Source of the DNA: Elusimicrobiota bacterium
Lineage (GTDB): Bacteria > Elusimicrobiota > Elusimicrobia > JACQJN01
Reading direction: 5' to 3'
Assembly (NCBI GenBank): GCA_016205045.1
Contig: JACQJM010000180.1
Span: forward strand, 1-16,307
Length of the DNA stretch: 16,307 nt
Positions 1 through 6,848 of the stretch are shown here, piece after piece. Numbering within the stretch: the stretch's first letter is position 1; each line of letters begins with the position of its first letter. The translations under genes were made by a program, and so were the position numbers. Below the pieces are notes generated by a model. It worked only from the letters and a program-made list of their open reading frames with translations. It searched no databases and was not told the DNA's origin.

Positions 1-1
1 C

Positions 2-559
2 CCCAAATCCACAATCCGCCCTGGCCGCGACCGCGGCACGCGGGCAGGCAATCCGCAATCCGCAATCCGTTTGGGTTCCAGCCTCGCCGTCAATGGCGTT
101 TGCCTTACGGTTACTTCCAAAGAAAACGGCACCCTCACTTTTGATGTCAGCCCCGAGACTCTAAAGAGAACTAATTTAGGAACTTTAAAACCCGCTTCTC
201 CCGTGAACTTAGAAAAGCCTCTGACGAGCAAGGACCCTATTGGTGGGCATTGGGTCACGGGTCATGTGGATGCTTTTGTTCCCCTTTTAAAGAAAATAAA
301 CCTTCCTAAAGGTTTTACGAACATGCGCTTTGAACTTCCTAAGTCCTTAAAGTCTTTCGTGGCGGTCAAAGGCTCGGTAGCGGTGGATGGGATCAGTCTC
401 ACCGTGACCGCGGTGGGCAAAGATTTTTTTGAAGTCGCCCTTATTCCCCATACTCTCTCCCAAACGACTTTGGGAGAAAAGCGCCTCGGGGAGTCTGTGA
501 ATCTAGAGGTGGATCTTTTGGCCCGATACTTAGCACGTCACCTGGAAACAAAAAATTAG
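2..559 (+). CDS. ribE: Riboflavin synthase alpha chain, 5'-truncated by the window edge
   Basis: This enzyme dismutates two 6,7-dimethyl-8-ribityllumazine molecules to riboflavin plus the pyrimidine precursor. The duplicated beta-barrel fold is visible: the first barrel ends with SLAVNGVCLTVTS, and the second contains GHVDAFVP, GSVAVDGISLTVTAV and IPHTLSQTTL, followed by a typical C-terminus ending LARYLARHL. The frame is open to the left edge. A TTG at 71 could be read as a start, but it would remove about 35-40 residues of the first barrel, so I regard the gene as continuing upstream. Codons 2-70 (PKSTIRPG...NPQSAIR) do not resemble riboflavin synthase. They come from a short-repeat insertion placed just before the conserved AVNG strand. 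Ten bases separate this gene from ribBA. The family assignment is secure; the 5' end is not visible. Confidence 0.9.
   Translation, partial: PKSTIRPGRDRGTRAGNPQSAIRLGSSLAVNGVCLTVTSKENGTLTFDVSPETLKRTNLGTLKPASPVNLEKPLTSKDPIGGHWVTGHVDAFVPLLKKINLPKGFTNMRFELPKSLKSFVAVKGSVAVDGISLTVTAVGKDFFEVALIPHTLSQTTLGEKRLGESVNLEVDLLARYLARHLETKN
4..69. repeat. Heptamer tandem repeat (unit CAATCCG) inside ribE
   Basis: Three perfect CAATCCG units lie at 49-55, 56-62 and 63-69. A fourth copy is at 12-18, and a variant CAAATCC is at 4-10. A G+C-rich core at 19-48 contains the short palindrome GCCGCG-AC-CGCGGC. The array keeps the ribE reading frame open and adds roughly 20 or more residues to the protein. It may extend left of the window. 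Confidence 0.8.
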
Positions 560-569
560 AGGTACTCCT

Positions 570-1808
570 ATGTCTAAATTCTATTCCATCGAAGAAGCAC
601 TTCAAGACATCCGTGAAGGACGGATGGTCATTGTCGTGGATGACCCTTCGCGTGAAAACGAAGGGGATTTGGTCGCGGCTGCCGATAAAATCACGGAGGA
701 GACGATAAACTTTATGGCTACTCAGGGTCGCGGGCTCATCTGTGTTCCCATGATCTCCTCTCGGTTAGAGCAACTCAAAATTAACTCCATGGTGGAATCC
801 CAAGAAGAATCCACCCCAGGGAAGGACACCGCCTTCACCATTTCAGTGGATGCTCGAAAAAACACCACCACCGGTATTTCTGCGCATGATCGAGCCATCA
901 CCGTGCGGACCCTTATCGATTCCGACACCAAACCTCAAGACTTAATCCGTCCCGGCCATATCTTTCCCCTCCGGGCCAAAGAGGGCGGCGTACTGGTGCG
1001 TGCAGGTCACACAGAAGCGGCCGTAGATTTGGCTTGTTTGGCAGGACTACATCCTGCTGGAGTCATCTGTGAAATTCTAAACCCCGATGGGACTATGGCT
1101 CGCGTTCCTGAGCTTTTGGAGTTCTCTCAAAAGCACAACCTCAAGATCGTCACCATCGCCGATTTGATCGAGTACCGCCGAAAATCTGAAAAACTGGTGC
1201 AAAAAATCAGCCAGGCCAAACTTCCCACCCGTCATGGAGATTTCACCCTTCATCTCTATCAGGAAAAACTAAGCGGCAAACAACACATGGCGCTGGTCAT
1301 GGGCCAAGTAAAAGGAGAAGATCCCATTCTGGTTCGGGTTCATTCTTCCTGCATCACGGGAGACACCCTTTCCTCCTTGAGGTGCGACTGTGGAGAGCAG
1401 CTCAACCAGGCCTTCTCTCGCATAGCTCAGGAAGGCAAAGGGGTACTTTTATACTTGAGCCAGGAAGGAAGAGGAATTGGTCTTATCAACAAAATCAAGT
1501 CCTACGCTCTGCAGGATTGTGGTTTGGACACGGTCCAGGCCAACGAAGCTTTAGGGTTTAAGGCAGACTTAAGAGAATATGGGATCGGTGTGCAGATTTT
1601 GGCAGATTTAGGCATCTCCAAACTGCGCATTCTCACCAATAACCCTCGTAAAATCGTGGGGCTGGAAGGGTACGGGATGACCGTGGTGGAAAGAGTTCCC
1701 ATCCAAATCCGACCCAACAACCACAACCAACGCTACATCCAGGCCAAGAAAGAGAAGCTGGGACATATCTTGGAACTAGCTCCTGTTGCGTTAGATGTGA
1801 AACGTTAG
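570..1808 (+). CDS. ribBA: Bifunctional 3,4-dihydroxy-2-butanone-4-phosphate synthase / GTP cyclohydrolase II
   Basis: This protein makes both starting branches of riboflavin synthesis: the four-carbon unit from ribulose 5-phosphate and 2,5-diamino-6-ribosylamino-pyrimidinone phosphate from GTP. Residues about 1-205 are the DHBP synthase domain with the acidic DDPSRENEGDL motif (24-34), GISAHDRAITVRTL and RPGHIFPLRA. Residues about 210-400 are GTP cyclohydrolase II, with the zinc ligands Cys261, Cys272 and Cys274 in CITGDTLSSLRCDCG, then YLSQEGRGIGL and the LTNNPRKIVGLEGYG motif. The 412-residue length is normal for RibBA. The ATG at 570 is preceded by AGAGG. The last codons (VKR, TAG) and the stop lie within the left arm of a heptamer repeat that also carries the ribH start. 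All key residues appear present. Confidence 0.97.
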   Translation: MSKFYSIEEALQDIREGRMVIVVDDPSRENEGDLVAAADKITEETINFMATQGRGLICVPMISSRLEQLKINSMVESQEESTPGKDTAFTISVDARKNTTTGISAHDRAITVRTLIDSDTKPQDLIRPGHIFPLRAKEGGVLVRAGHTEAAVDLACLAGLHPAGVICEILNPDGTMARVPELLEFSQKHNLKIVTIADLIEYRRKSEKLVQKISQAKLPTRHGDFTLHLYQEKLSGKQHMALVMGQVKGEDPILVRVHSSCITGDTLSSLRCDCGEQLNQAFSRIAQEGKGVLLYLSQEGRGIGLINKIKSYALQDCGLDTVQANEALGFKADLREYGIGVQILADLGISKLRILTNNPRKIVGLEGYGMTVVERVPIQIRPNNHNQRYIQAKKEKLGHILELAPVALDVKR

Positions 1809-1854
1809 ACGTGAAACGCAAAAAGACATCTCACATCTCACATCTTACATCTCA
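1791..1854. repeat. Two-armed inverted heptamer repeat at the ribBA-ribH junction
   Basis: The left arm has four 7-bp units: TTAGATG, TGAAACG, TTAGACG and TGAAACG (1791-1818). After CAAAAAGA the right arm has CATCTCA, CATCTCA, CATCTTA and CATCTCA (1827-1854). The reverse complement of the right arm (TGAGATG, TAAGATG) matches the left-arm consensus TKARAYG, so the arms are imperfect inverted copies. The left arm contains the ribBA stop codon and the GTG start of ribH. The right arm encodes the ISHLTSH-type N-terminus of RibH. Confidence 0.85.
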
Positions 1855-2278
1855 CAATCAAGCAATTGGCATTGTGGTTGCCAAATTCAATACACCCATC
1901 ACCCAAAGGCTTCTCCAAAGCTGCTTGAAGACATTGAAGAAACAGGGAATCTCCGAAAAGACGATTAGAACTATCTGGGTTCCAGGCTCCTATGAGATTC
2001 CTTGGGCAGCCCAAGAACTGGCCCTGCAAGGGTATCCTGTGGTGATCTGTTTAGGGGCCATTTTCCAGGGGGAAACTCCTCAGAATGCGCACATCGCTGC
2101 CGCCTGCGCTCAATCCCTACAAGACATCGCCATAAAAACGCGTACCCCTTGCATCTTTGGAATTATCACTCCCCGCACCAAAAAACAAGCCTGGGCTCGT
2201 ACCCGAGGCAATCTCGACAGAGGTAAAGAGGCTGCGGAAGTGGCGTTATCCATGCTAAATTTGAAAAGGACTTTATAG
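1811..2278 (+). CDS. ribH: 6,7-dimethyl-8-ribityllumazine synthase (divergent)
   Basis: Lumazine synthase condenses the pyrimidine and butanone phosphate intermediates to give the substrate of RibE. The family is recognisable from VVAKFNTPITQRLL (phenyl-binding FN at 26-27), VPGSYEIPWAAQ (58-68), LGAIFQGETP (81-90), IFGIITPRT and a C-terminal EAAEVALSML. The ungapped alignment places Gln91 where the family has its catalytic His (GxTxH; His88 in the Bacillus enzyme). A histidine occurs three residues later at His94. Arg130 matches the conserved arginine, but the usual following lysine appears to be Asn134. GTG at 1811 is the only in-frame start after the ribBA stop and lies inside a repeat. 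The first 15 or so residues are repeat-encoded and replace the normal N-terminal strand. Assignment is firm; activity is less certain. Confidence 0.88.
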   Translation: MKRKKTSHISHLTSHNQAIGIVVAKFNTPITQRLLQSCLKTLKKQGISEKTIRTIWVPGSYEIPWAAQELALQGYPVVICLGAIFQGETPQNAHIAAACAQSLQDIAIKTRTPCIFGIITPRTKKQAWARTRGNLDRGKEAAEVALSMLNLKRTL

Positions 2279-2697
2279 TGGGAAAGAGAAGAAAGTCTCG
2301 CGAAGTCGCCCTTCAAACCCTCTACCTTGTGGATGTGGCTCATCTTTCCTTTCAGCAGGCCTTTCGTTTTGTTGAAGAAGAGATGAATGGATTAGATAAA
2401 GAATCTGTGGATTTTGCCAAGCAACTGACAGAAGGCACATTGAACCAACTCGAAGAAATTGACAAGCACATAAAAACACACGCCCAAAACTGGGACCTCC
2501 CCCGCATGGCCGCGGTGGATAGAAATCTTCTGCGGTTATCCGCCTACGAACTTCTAGAAGAAAAAGATACCCCTATCAAAGTGATTATCGATGAGGCTCT
2601 GGAAATCGCAAAAAAATATTCCTCGGAAGACTCCAGCAAATTCATCAATGGAATTTTGGATAAAATAAAAGATTACCGTGATAAAGACTACAAATAA
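2278..2697 (+). CDS. nusB: Transcription antitermination factor NusB
   Basis: NusB binds boxA RNA with NusE (S10) and promotes rRNA antitermination. The 139-residue protein has the all-helical family pattern: it begins KRRKSREVALQTLYL and contains VDFAKQLTEGTL, the core AVDRNLLRLSAYELL, PIKVIIDEALEIAKKYSSEDSSKFINGILDKI. Length is typical. The GTG start shares one base with the ribH stop (TAGTG), so translational coupling is likely. ribH-nusB adjacency is widespread in bacteria, which supports both calls. Confidence 0.96.
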   Translation: MGKRRKSREVALQTLYLVDVAHLSFQQAFRFVEEEMNGLDKESVDFAKQLTEGTLNQLEEIDKHIKTHAQNWDLPRMAAVDRNLLRLSAYELLEEKDTPIKVIIDEALEIAKKYSSEDSSKFINGILDKIKDYRDKDYK

Positions 2698-4771
2698 CGA
2701 TTCCCCAAAAAAAGCTGAAAATCTTCGCGAAGAAATTCGCTATCACGACTACCGTTATTATGTCCTGGCGGATCCGGAGATCTCGGATCAAGAGTACGAC
2801 CGCTTGATGCGTCAACTTCTGGATCTGGAGAAAAAATATCCCCACCTTGTCACCCCGGACTCTCCTTCTCGGAGAGTCAGTGGACTGGCCACCCAAGAGT
2901 TTAAACAGGTTCAGCACAAAATCCCCATGCTCTCCCTGGACAATACTTATAATCCGGAAGAGCTGAAAGAATGGGAAGAAAGGATACGTAAAATCCTCAT
3001 CCCTAAATCTACACGAAAATCCGTCAAAACCCCCTCACCCGGCTTGCAGCCACCCTCTCCCTCAAAGGGAGAGGGACGGGGTGAGGGTATAGAATACGTC
3101 GTGGAAGCAAAAATAGATGGCGTTTCCTGCTCTCTGGTATATGAGAACGGGATTCTGGCCACCGCCGCCACCCGGGGAGACGGGGAAACCGGTGAAGACA
3201 TCACCTCCAACGTCAAAACCATCCGTGCTATTCCCCTGAAACTCTTCACGCAAAACCCTCCTAAACTTCTAGAGGTACGGGGGGAGGTGTATATGAATAA
3301 AAAAGATTTCGGACAACTCAACGAGGCTATAAAAAAGGCAGGTGGGGAGCCTTTTGCCAACCCCCGCAATGCGGCGGCGGGATCCCTGCGTCAAAAAGAC
3401 CCTCGCATCACCGCGAAACGCCCCTTAAGATTTTTTGGCCATTCTTACGCTGTGGCCGAGGGACTGGAGTTTAAAACTCATTGGGAATACCTGCAAACAC
3501 TCAAGAAACTAGGGTTCGCTCTTCCCGAGATGAATCGTCTTTGTAAAAAATTAGATGAGGTTATTGCGTTCTACCAATCCTGGGAGATCAAACGCCAAGA
3601 TCTCCCTTACGAAATCGATGGGCTGGTGGTGAAAGTCAATGATCTCCGCCAACAAAGAATCCTGGGCACCACCGCCAAAAGTCCCCGTTGGGCCGTGGCC
3701 TTAAAATATCAGGCCCAACAAGCCACCACCCAAGTTAAAAATGTCACCTTTTCGGTGGGACGTACAGGCACCATCACCCCCATAGCGGAGTTAGAGCCGG
3801 TGGCTTGTGGAGGGGTGACTATCTCTTCTTCTACCCTGCATAATTTTGATGAAGTGGAACGATTGGACCTTAAGATCGGCGACACGGTTCTTATTGAAAG
3901 AGCGGGAGAAGTGATTCCCCATGTGATTAAAGTGATAACCTCCAAGAGAACCGGGAAGGAGAAACCAATCAGCCCTCCAAAATACTGTCCTGTCTGCAAA
4001 CAAAAGGTGGTTAAAGAAAAAGAAGAGTACGTGGCCTACGCCTGCGTGAATCCCTCCTGTCCAGCACAGTTAAAAGCGGGCCTTTTTCATTTCGGTTCTC
4101 GCGATGCCATGGACATTGAGGGGCTGGGCGATGTTGTGGTAGAACAACTGATAAACGAAAAAAAGGTGAAGGATTTTTCGGATCTGTACCAGCTTACTAA
4201 AAAAGATCTTTTAACCCTGGAACTTTTTGCCGATAAGAGAGCGGATAATCTTCTGGCTGCCATTCAAAAAAGCAAACGGCAGCCTCTCTCGCGTGTCCTT
4301 TACGGTCTGGGCATTCGGCATGTGGGTGAAAAACTGGCGTGGGTTCTGGCGGAGCACTTCAAGACGATGGAAAAATTGGAGTCCGCTTCCCTAGAAGAAC
4401 TCACCCAGGTCTTAGAGGTGGGCCCCATCGTCGCCGAGTCCATCCGTCAGTTTTTCAGGCAGGAAGAAGTTAGAAAACTGATCGAAAAACTAAGAAAACA
4501 AGGTCTCAATTTTAAAGAACCACCCAAAACGGTGCGTGCCGGTTCCCCGCTCCTAGCCAAGAGCTTTGTATTCACGGGAGAACTGAAAAAATTCAGCCGG
4601 GACCAAGCTGAAGAAATGGTCCGTGAACTGGGAGGGAAAACCTCCTCCAGTGTTTCCAAAAAAACAGATTATGTGGTGGCAGGAAAAGATCCCGGCTCTA
4701 AGTACGATAATGCCAAGAAGTTGGGCGTAAAAATTCTATCCGAAGAAGATTTTCTGAAACTGATTCAATGA
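2678..4771 (+). CDS. ligA: NAD-dependent DNA ligase LigA with an in-frame repeat insertion
   Basis: LigA seals nicks in DNA during replication and repair using NAD. Domain order is complete: the Ia domain with YHDYRYYVLADPEISDQEYD (22-41), the adenylation domain with the nucleophile Lys145 in the KIDG motif, RGEVYM and DGLVVKV, an OB fold, the zinc finger Cys437, Cys440, Cys456 and Cys461, helix-hairpin-helix repeats with GIRHVGEKLA, and a C-terminal BRCT domain from about 622 (FVFTGELKKFS). The protein has 697 residues. Residues 118-137 (TPSPGLQPPSPSKGEGRGEG) are not ligase sequence: they are encoded by a palindromic repeat placed eight residues before Lys145. The GTG start overlaps the nusB end by 20 bp. 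Catalytic motifs are intact, so it is probably functional. Confidence 0.97.
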   Translation: MIKTTNNDSPKKAENLREEIRYHDYRYYVLADPEISDQEYDRLMRQLLDLEKKYPHLVTPDSPSRRVSGLATQEFKQVQHKIPMLSLDNTYNPEELKEWEERIRKILIPKSTRKSVKTPSPGLQPPSPSKGEGRGEGIEYVVEAKIDGVSCSLVYENGILATAATRGDGETGEDITSNVKTIRAIPLKLFTQNPPKLLEVRGEVYMNKKDFGQLNEAIKKAGGEPFANPRNAAAGSLRQKDPRITAKRPLRFFGHSYAVAEGLEFKTHWEYLQTLKKLGFALPEMNRLCKKLDEVIAFYQSWEIKRQDLPYEIDGLVVKVNDLRQQRILGTTAKSPRWAVALKYQAQQATTQVKNVTFSVGRTGTITPIAELEPVACGGVTISSSTLHNFDEVERLDLKIGDTVLIERAGEVIPHVIKVITSKRTGKEKPISPPKYCPVCKQKVVKEKEEYVAYACVNPSCPAQLKAGLFHFGSRDAMDIEGLGDVVVEQLINEKKVKDFSDLYQLTKKDLLTLELFADKRADNLLAAIQKSKRQPLSRVLYGLGIRHVGEKLAWVLAEHFKTMEKLESASLEELTQVLEVGPIVAESIRQFFRQEEVRKLIEKLRKQGLNFKEPPKTVRAGSPLLAKSFVFTGELKKFSRDQAEEMVRELGGKTSSSVSKKTDYVVAGKDPGSKYDNAKKLGVKILSEEDFLKLIQ
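3029..3088. repeat. Palindromic element inserted in frame in ligA
   Basis: The element has two nested inverted repeats: an outer CCCTCACCC / GGGTGAGGG pair and an inner CCCTCTCCC-TCAAA-GGGAGAGGG hairpin, with an 11-bp GGCTTGCAGCC segment on the left side only. It adds 20 codons without disturbing the frame, in the loop between the helix ending RIRKIL and the IEYVVEAKIDG strand. The same half-site pair CCCTCACCC-x-CCCTCTCCC recurs at 8057-8082. It behaves like protein-coding palindromic elements such as those known from Rickettsia, although the sequence is different. Confidence 0.85.
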
Positions 4772-6204
4772 CCTCCAAACCAAAAACCGCTTTTGTCAGC
4801 GTCTCCGATAAGACCGGAATTGTGGAATTTGCCCACGAACTGCATTTGATGGGATATGAACTTCAAGCCGCCGGTTCCACCGCCAAAATCTTGAGGCAGA
4901 TTGAACTGGAAGTGGAAGAATTAGAAACTCCCGAAGAGTCGGTGGACATTGTAGCCATCAATCTCTACCCGGTTCCAGAAATCTTGCAAGAGGGCACCCT
5001 ATCCCAGGATGAAATCCTGGAGTATATTGATGTGGGACGATCTTCCCTTCTTAGAGCTGCCGCCCGCCGATTCAAAAACACCATCGTCTTGTGCGATCCT
5101 AAAGACTATGCCACCACCCTGGAATCCTTGCGGGAGTTTGGACAAGTTCGGTTGGAACAAAGACAAGCCCTTGCTGCCAAGGCCTTCTTTTACACCGCCT
5201 ACTATGACTCCACCCTTGCCCAATACCTAACGCTCAAATGGGAAAGCCTTCCCGATGAGCTGGTCATAGGGCTTAAGAAGGTCCACGATTTCAAATATGG
5301 GGAAAACCCACACCAGAAAGCCGCCCTCTATAGTCTTTCGGGAGCAAGAGCCTGGGGGCTCCCGGCCCTGAAACTTCTGTGCGGCAAAGAGCTCAACTAC
5401 AACCATTATCTCGATCTCGAAATGGCCTGGGAGCTCGTGGCAGAATTTGAAGAGCCCACCTGTGTGATCGTCAAGCACACCCATTCCTGCGGCGCAGCCT
5501 CCGCGGACCGCGCGGGGGAGGCCTTCCGTTTGGCTTTTCAATCCGACATGGTGAGCGCTTCGGGTGGGATCGTGGCCTTCAACCGCGAGGTGGATGAGGA
5601 GGCGGCACGGAATTTATCGGGAGAATTTTTGGAGTGCGTTTTGGCCCCGGATTTCTCCCAAAAAGCCATGGAAATCCTGCGACTCAAAAAAGACTTACGG
5701 CTTCTGACCCTTCCTTCCGCTCTTTTGTCCCCCCACGAAATCCAGATTCACTCCATTTCGGGTGGACTTTTGATCGAGGACAAGAACAACAAGACATTTC
5801 TGCCCGAGGTTAAAACGGTAACCAAACAACAGCCCACCGAGCAGGAACTTCTGGCGCTTAAATTCATCTGGAAAATCGCCAAACACGCCAAATCCTACAG
5901 CATCGTGCTGGGCCAGGGCACTCAAACGGTGGGAGTGGGAGCCGGGCAATCATCACGGTTCGACGCCTTCAAGGTGGCGGTGGCCAAATCGAATGAAAGA
6001 CACCCCATCATCAACCCCAAAACACCTTTGGTTCTGGCCTCGGACGGTCCACTCCCCTTAAGACTGATCCAAGAAGCTTCTAAGATAGGAGTCTCCGCCA
6101 TCATACAGCCTGGGGGGTCCGCAGAAGATAGAGATTCCATCTCGGTGTGCGACGAACGAAAAATGGCGATGGTGTTCACCGGCCTAAGGCATTACAAGCA
6201 CTAG
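4768..6204 (+). CDS. purH: PurH-like protein: AICAR transformylase domain with a shortened IMP cyclohydrolase domain
   Basis: PurH performs the last two steps of purine synthesis: formylation of AICAR and ring closure to IMP. The C-terminal AICAR transformylase domain looks complete, with KYGENPHQ (177-184), KELNYNHYLDL, KHTHSCGAA (236-244), SDMVSASGGIVAFN, QTVGVGAGQSSR, LASDGPLPL and AIIQPGGS, ending MVFTGLRHYKH. The N-terminal MGS-like domain starts normally (FVSVSDKTGIVEFAHEL) and has VAINLYPV and DVGRSSLLRAAARRF. It goes directly from VEELETPEESVD to IVAINLYP. About 40-45 residues usually lie there, including the GRVKTLHP loop that forms the IMP cyclohydrolase site. At 478 residues it is correspondingly shorter than usual (about 510-530). 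The frame is uninterrupted. The ATG overlaps the ligA stop (ATGA). Confidence 0.9.
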   Translation: MTSKPKTAFVSVSDKTGIVEFAHELHLMGYELQAAGSTAKILRQIELEVEELETPEESVDIVAINLYPVPEILQEGTLSQDEILEYIDVGRSSLLRAAARRFKNTIVLCDPKDYATTLESLREFGQVRLEQRQALAAKAFFYTAYYDSTLAQYLTLKWESLPDELVIGLKKVHDFKYGENPHQKAALYSLSGARAWGLPALKLLCGKELNYNHYLDLEMAWELVAEFEEPTCVIVKHTHSCGAASADRAGEAFRLAFQSDMVSASGGIVAFNREVDEEAARNLSGEFLECVLAPDFSQKAMEILRLKKDLRLLTLPSALLSPHEIQIHSISGGLLIEDKNNKTFLPEVKTVTKQQPTEQELLALKFIWKIAKHAKSYSIVLGQGTQTVGVGAGQSSRFDAFKVAVAKSNERHPIINPKTPLVLASDGPLPLRLIQEASKIGVSAIIQPGGSAEDRDSISVCDERKMAMVFTGLRHYKH

Positions 6205-6235
6205 CGGTTAGGGTCCGGTGTGACACCGGACCGCT
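6203..6235. repeat. Palindromic hairpin downstream of purH
   Basis: GGTCCGGTG-TGA-CACCGGACC forms a perfect 9-bp stem (6212-6220 with 6224-6232). It is flanked by AGCGG on the left and CCGCT on the right. No T-run follows, so an intrinsic terminator is doubtful and a repeat element is as likely. Confidence 0.6.
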
Positions 6236-6237
6236 GG

Positions 6238-6294
6238 CCCTCGTAGCTCGTCTCGCCTCTCTGAGGCTCCAATCGTCCCTGAGCTCCGCGAGGG
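6238..6294. repeat. Nested palindrome between purH and the toxin-antitoxin operon
   Basis: CCCTCG (6238-6243) pairs with CGAGGG (6289-6294), GCTC (6246-6249) with GAGC (6281-6284), and an inner GCCTC-TCT-GAGGC hairpin lies at 6255-6267. Together with the preceding hairpin it fills the roughly 150-bp gap before the next gene. Its function cannot be told; it may be another dispersed repeat. Confidence 0.5.
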
Positions 6295-6308
6295 GGCTGC
6301 GAAGGGGG

Positions 6309-6337
6309 TTGACATTTTAATGTTTTGATGTTATAAT
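6309..6337 (+). promoter_or_regulatory. Sigma-70 promoter of the toxin-antitoxin operon with operator-like repeats
   Basis: Consensus TTGACA (6309-6314) and TATAAT (6332-6337) are spaced exactly 17 bp. Overlapping them, ACAT, ATGT, ATGT and ATGT occur at 6312, 6320, 6328 and 6336, a strict 8-bp step, and ACATTTTAATGT (6312-6323) is a palindrome. Such spaced 4-bp sites are typical targets of ribbon-helix-helix repressors, so autoregulation by the antitoxin is the likely meaning. The expected transcription start is near 6344, so the GGAGG ribosome site (6344-6348) would lie at the very 5' end of the mRNA. Confidence 0.85.
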
Positions 6338-6354
6338 GTCTATGGAGGTATTTT

Positions 6355-6582
6355 ATGGCATCCACCCGGACTACGGTTTATCTTCATCCCAAGGTGTATC
6401 GAGCCGCGAAAATTAAATCGGCAGCCACAGGCAAAAGCTTCACTGAAATTGTAAATGACGCCCTCATTCTCTCCCTAAAAGAAGACGAGGCCGACTTGGC
6501 TGCTTTCGACCATAGAACCAAAGAACCCAGCCGCCCTTTTGAATCCGCTCTAAAAGATCTAAAACGGGATGGACTCCTATAA
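6355..6582 (+). CDS. Ribbon-helix-helix antitoxin
   Basis: This 75-residue protein starts with the short beta strand and helices expected of a MetJ/Arc/CopG-type ribbon-helix-helix domain: STRTTVYLHPKVYRAAKIKSAATGKSFTEIVNDALILSLK (residues 3-42). The acidic tail that follows probably wraps the toxin and ends DLKRDGLL. The ATG at 6355 is preceded by GGAGG at ideal spacing. It overlaps the next gene by 14 bp. It probably neutralises the RelE-like partner and represses the operon through the 8-bp-spaced repeats at the promoter. I do not assign it to a named antitoxin subfamily. Confidence 0.87.
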   Translation: MASTRTTVYLHPKVYRAAKIKSAATGKSFTEIVNDALILSLKEDEADLAAFDHRTKEPSRPFESALKDLKRDGLL

Positions 6583-6826
6583 TCTCCGCATCAAAAAGAG
6601 CGCGGAGAAGGAGTTAAGATCTATTCCCAAACCTGATCTGATCCGGGTGACCCACAAAATCCAAGCCTTGGCTAAAAACCCTCGGCCACTGGGGTGCCAA
6701 AAGCTTTCGACTGAAGAGAAGTATCGTATCCGACAGGGAGACTGGCGAGTGGTCTATCTAATTAATGACCAGGAAAAATTAATAGAAATTTTTAAAATCA
6801 GTCACCGCAGAGAAATTTACCGCTAG
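6569..6826 (+). CDS. RelE/ParE superfamily toxin
   Basis: This 85-residue protein has the RelE/ParE fold signature: an N-terminal strand (YNLRIKKSAEKELRSIP), a two-helix hairpin, KIQALAKNPRPLGCQKL, then the strands YRIRQGDWRVVYLI and IEIFKISHRREIYR at the C-terminus. RelE-type members cleave mRNA at the ribosome and ParE-type members poison gyrase. Arg and His residues of RIRQGDWR and SHRREIY fit the RNase branch better, but that is an inference. The start overlaps the antitoxin end, so translation is coupled. Length is normal and nothing appears broken. Confidence 0.88.
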   Translation: MDSYNLRIKKSAEKELRSIPKPDLIRVTHKIQALAKNPRPLGCQKLSTEEKYRIRQGDWRVVYLINDQEKLIEIFKISHRREIYR

Positions 6827-6827
6827 A

Positions 6828-6848
6828 AAAAGGTAGCAGCTACCTTTT
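6828..6848. terminator. Bidirectional terminator-like hairpin
   Basis: AAAAGGTAG-CAG-CTACCTTTT forms a perfect 9-bp stem with A and T runs at its ends. It sits between the stop of the toxin gene and the stop of the convergent kbl gene, overlapping the kbl stop codon. It could terminate transcripts from both directions. Confidence 0.75.

Noticed and set aside
71..559. TTG at 71 as the true start of riboflavin synthase
   Set aside because: It would remove a large part of the first beta-barrel, and the frame is open to the window edge, so a start upstream of the window is more likely.
1827..1854. CRISPR-like array
   Set aside because: Units are 7 bp with no spacers, far too short for CRISPR repeats. 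The same applies to the other arrays.
4915..4950. Frameshift as the cause of the short PurH N-terminal domain
   Set aside because: The frame is continuous and both flanking conserved blocks are read in the same frame, with no missing sequence visible in other frames. A clean deletion fits better.
6212..6232. Intrinsic terminator for the rib-nusB-ligA-purH operon
   Set aside because: The hairpin is strong but has no following T-run, so I list it only as a palindrome.
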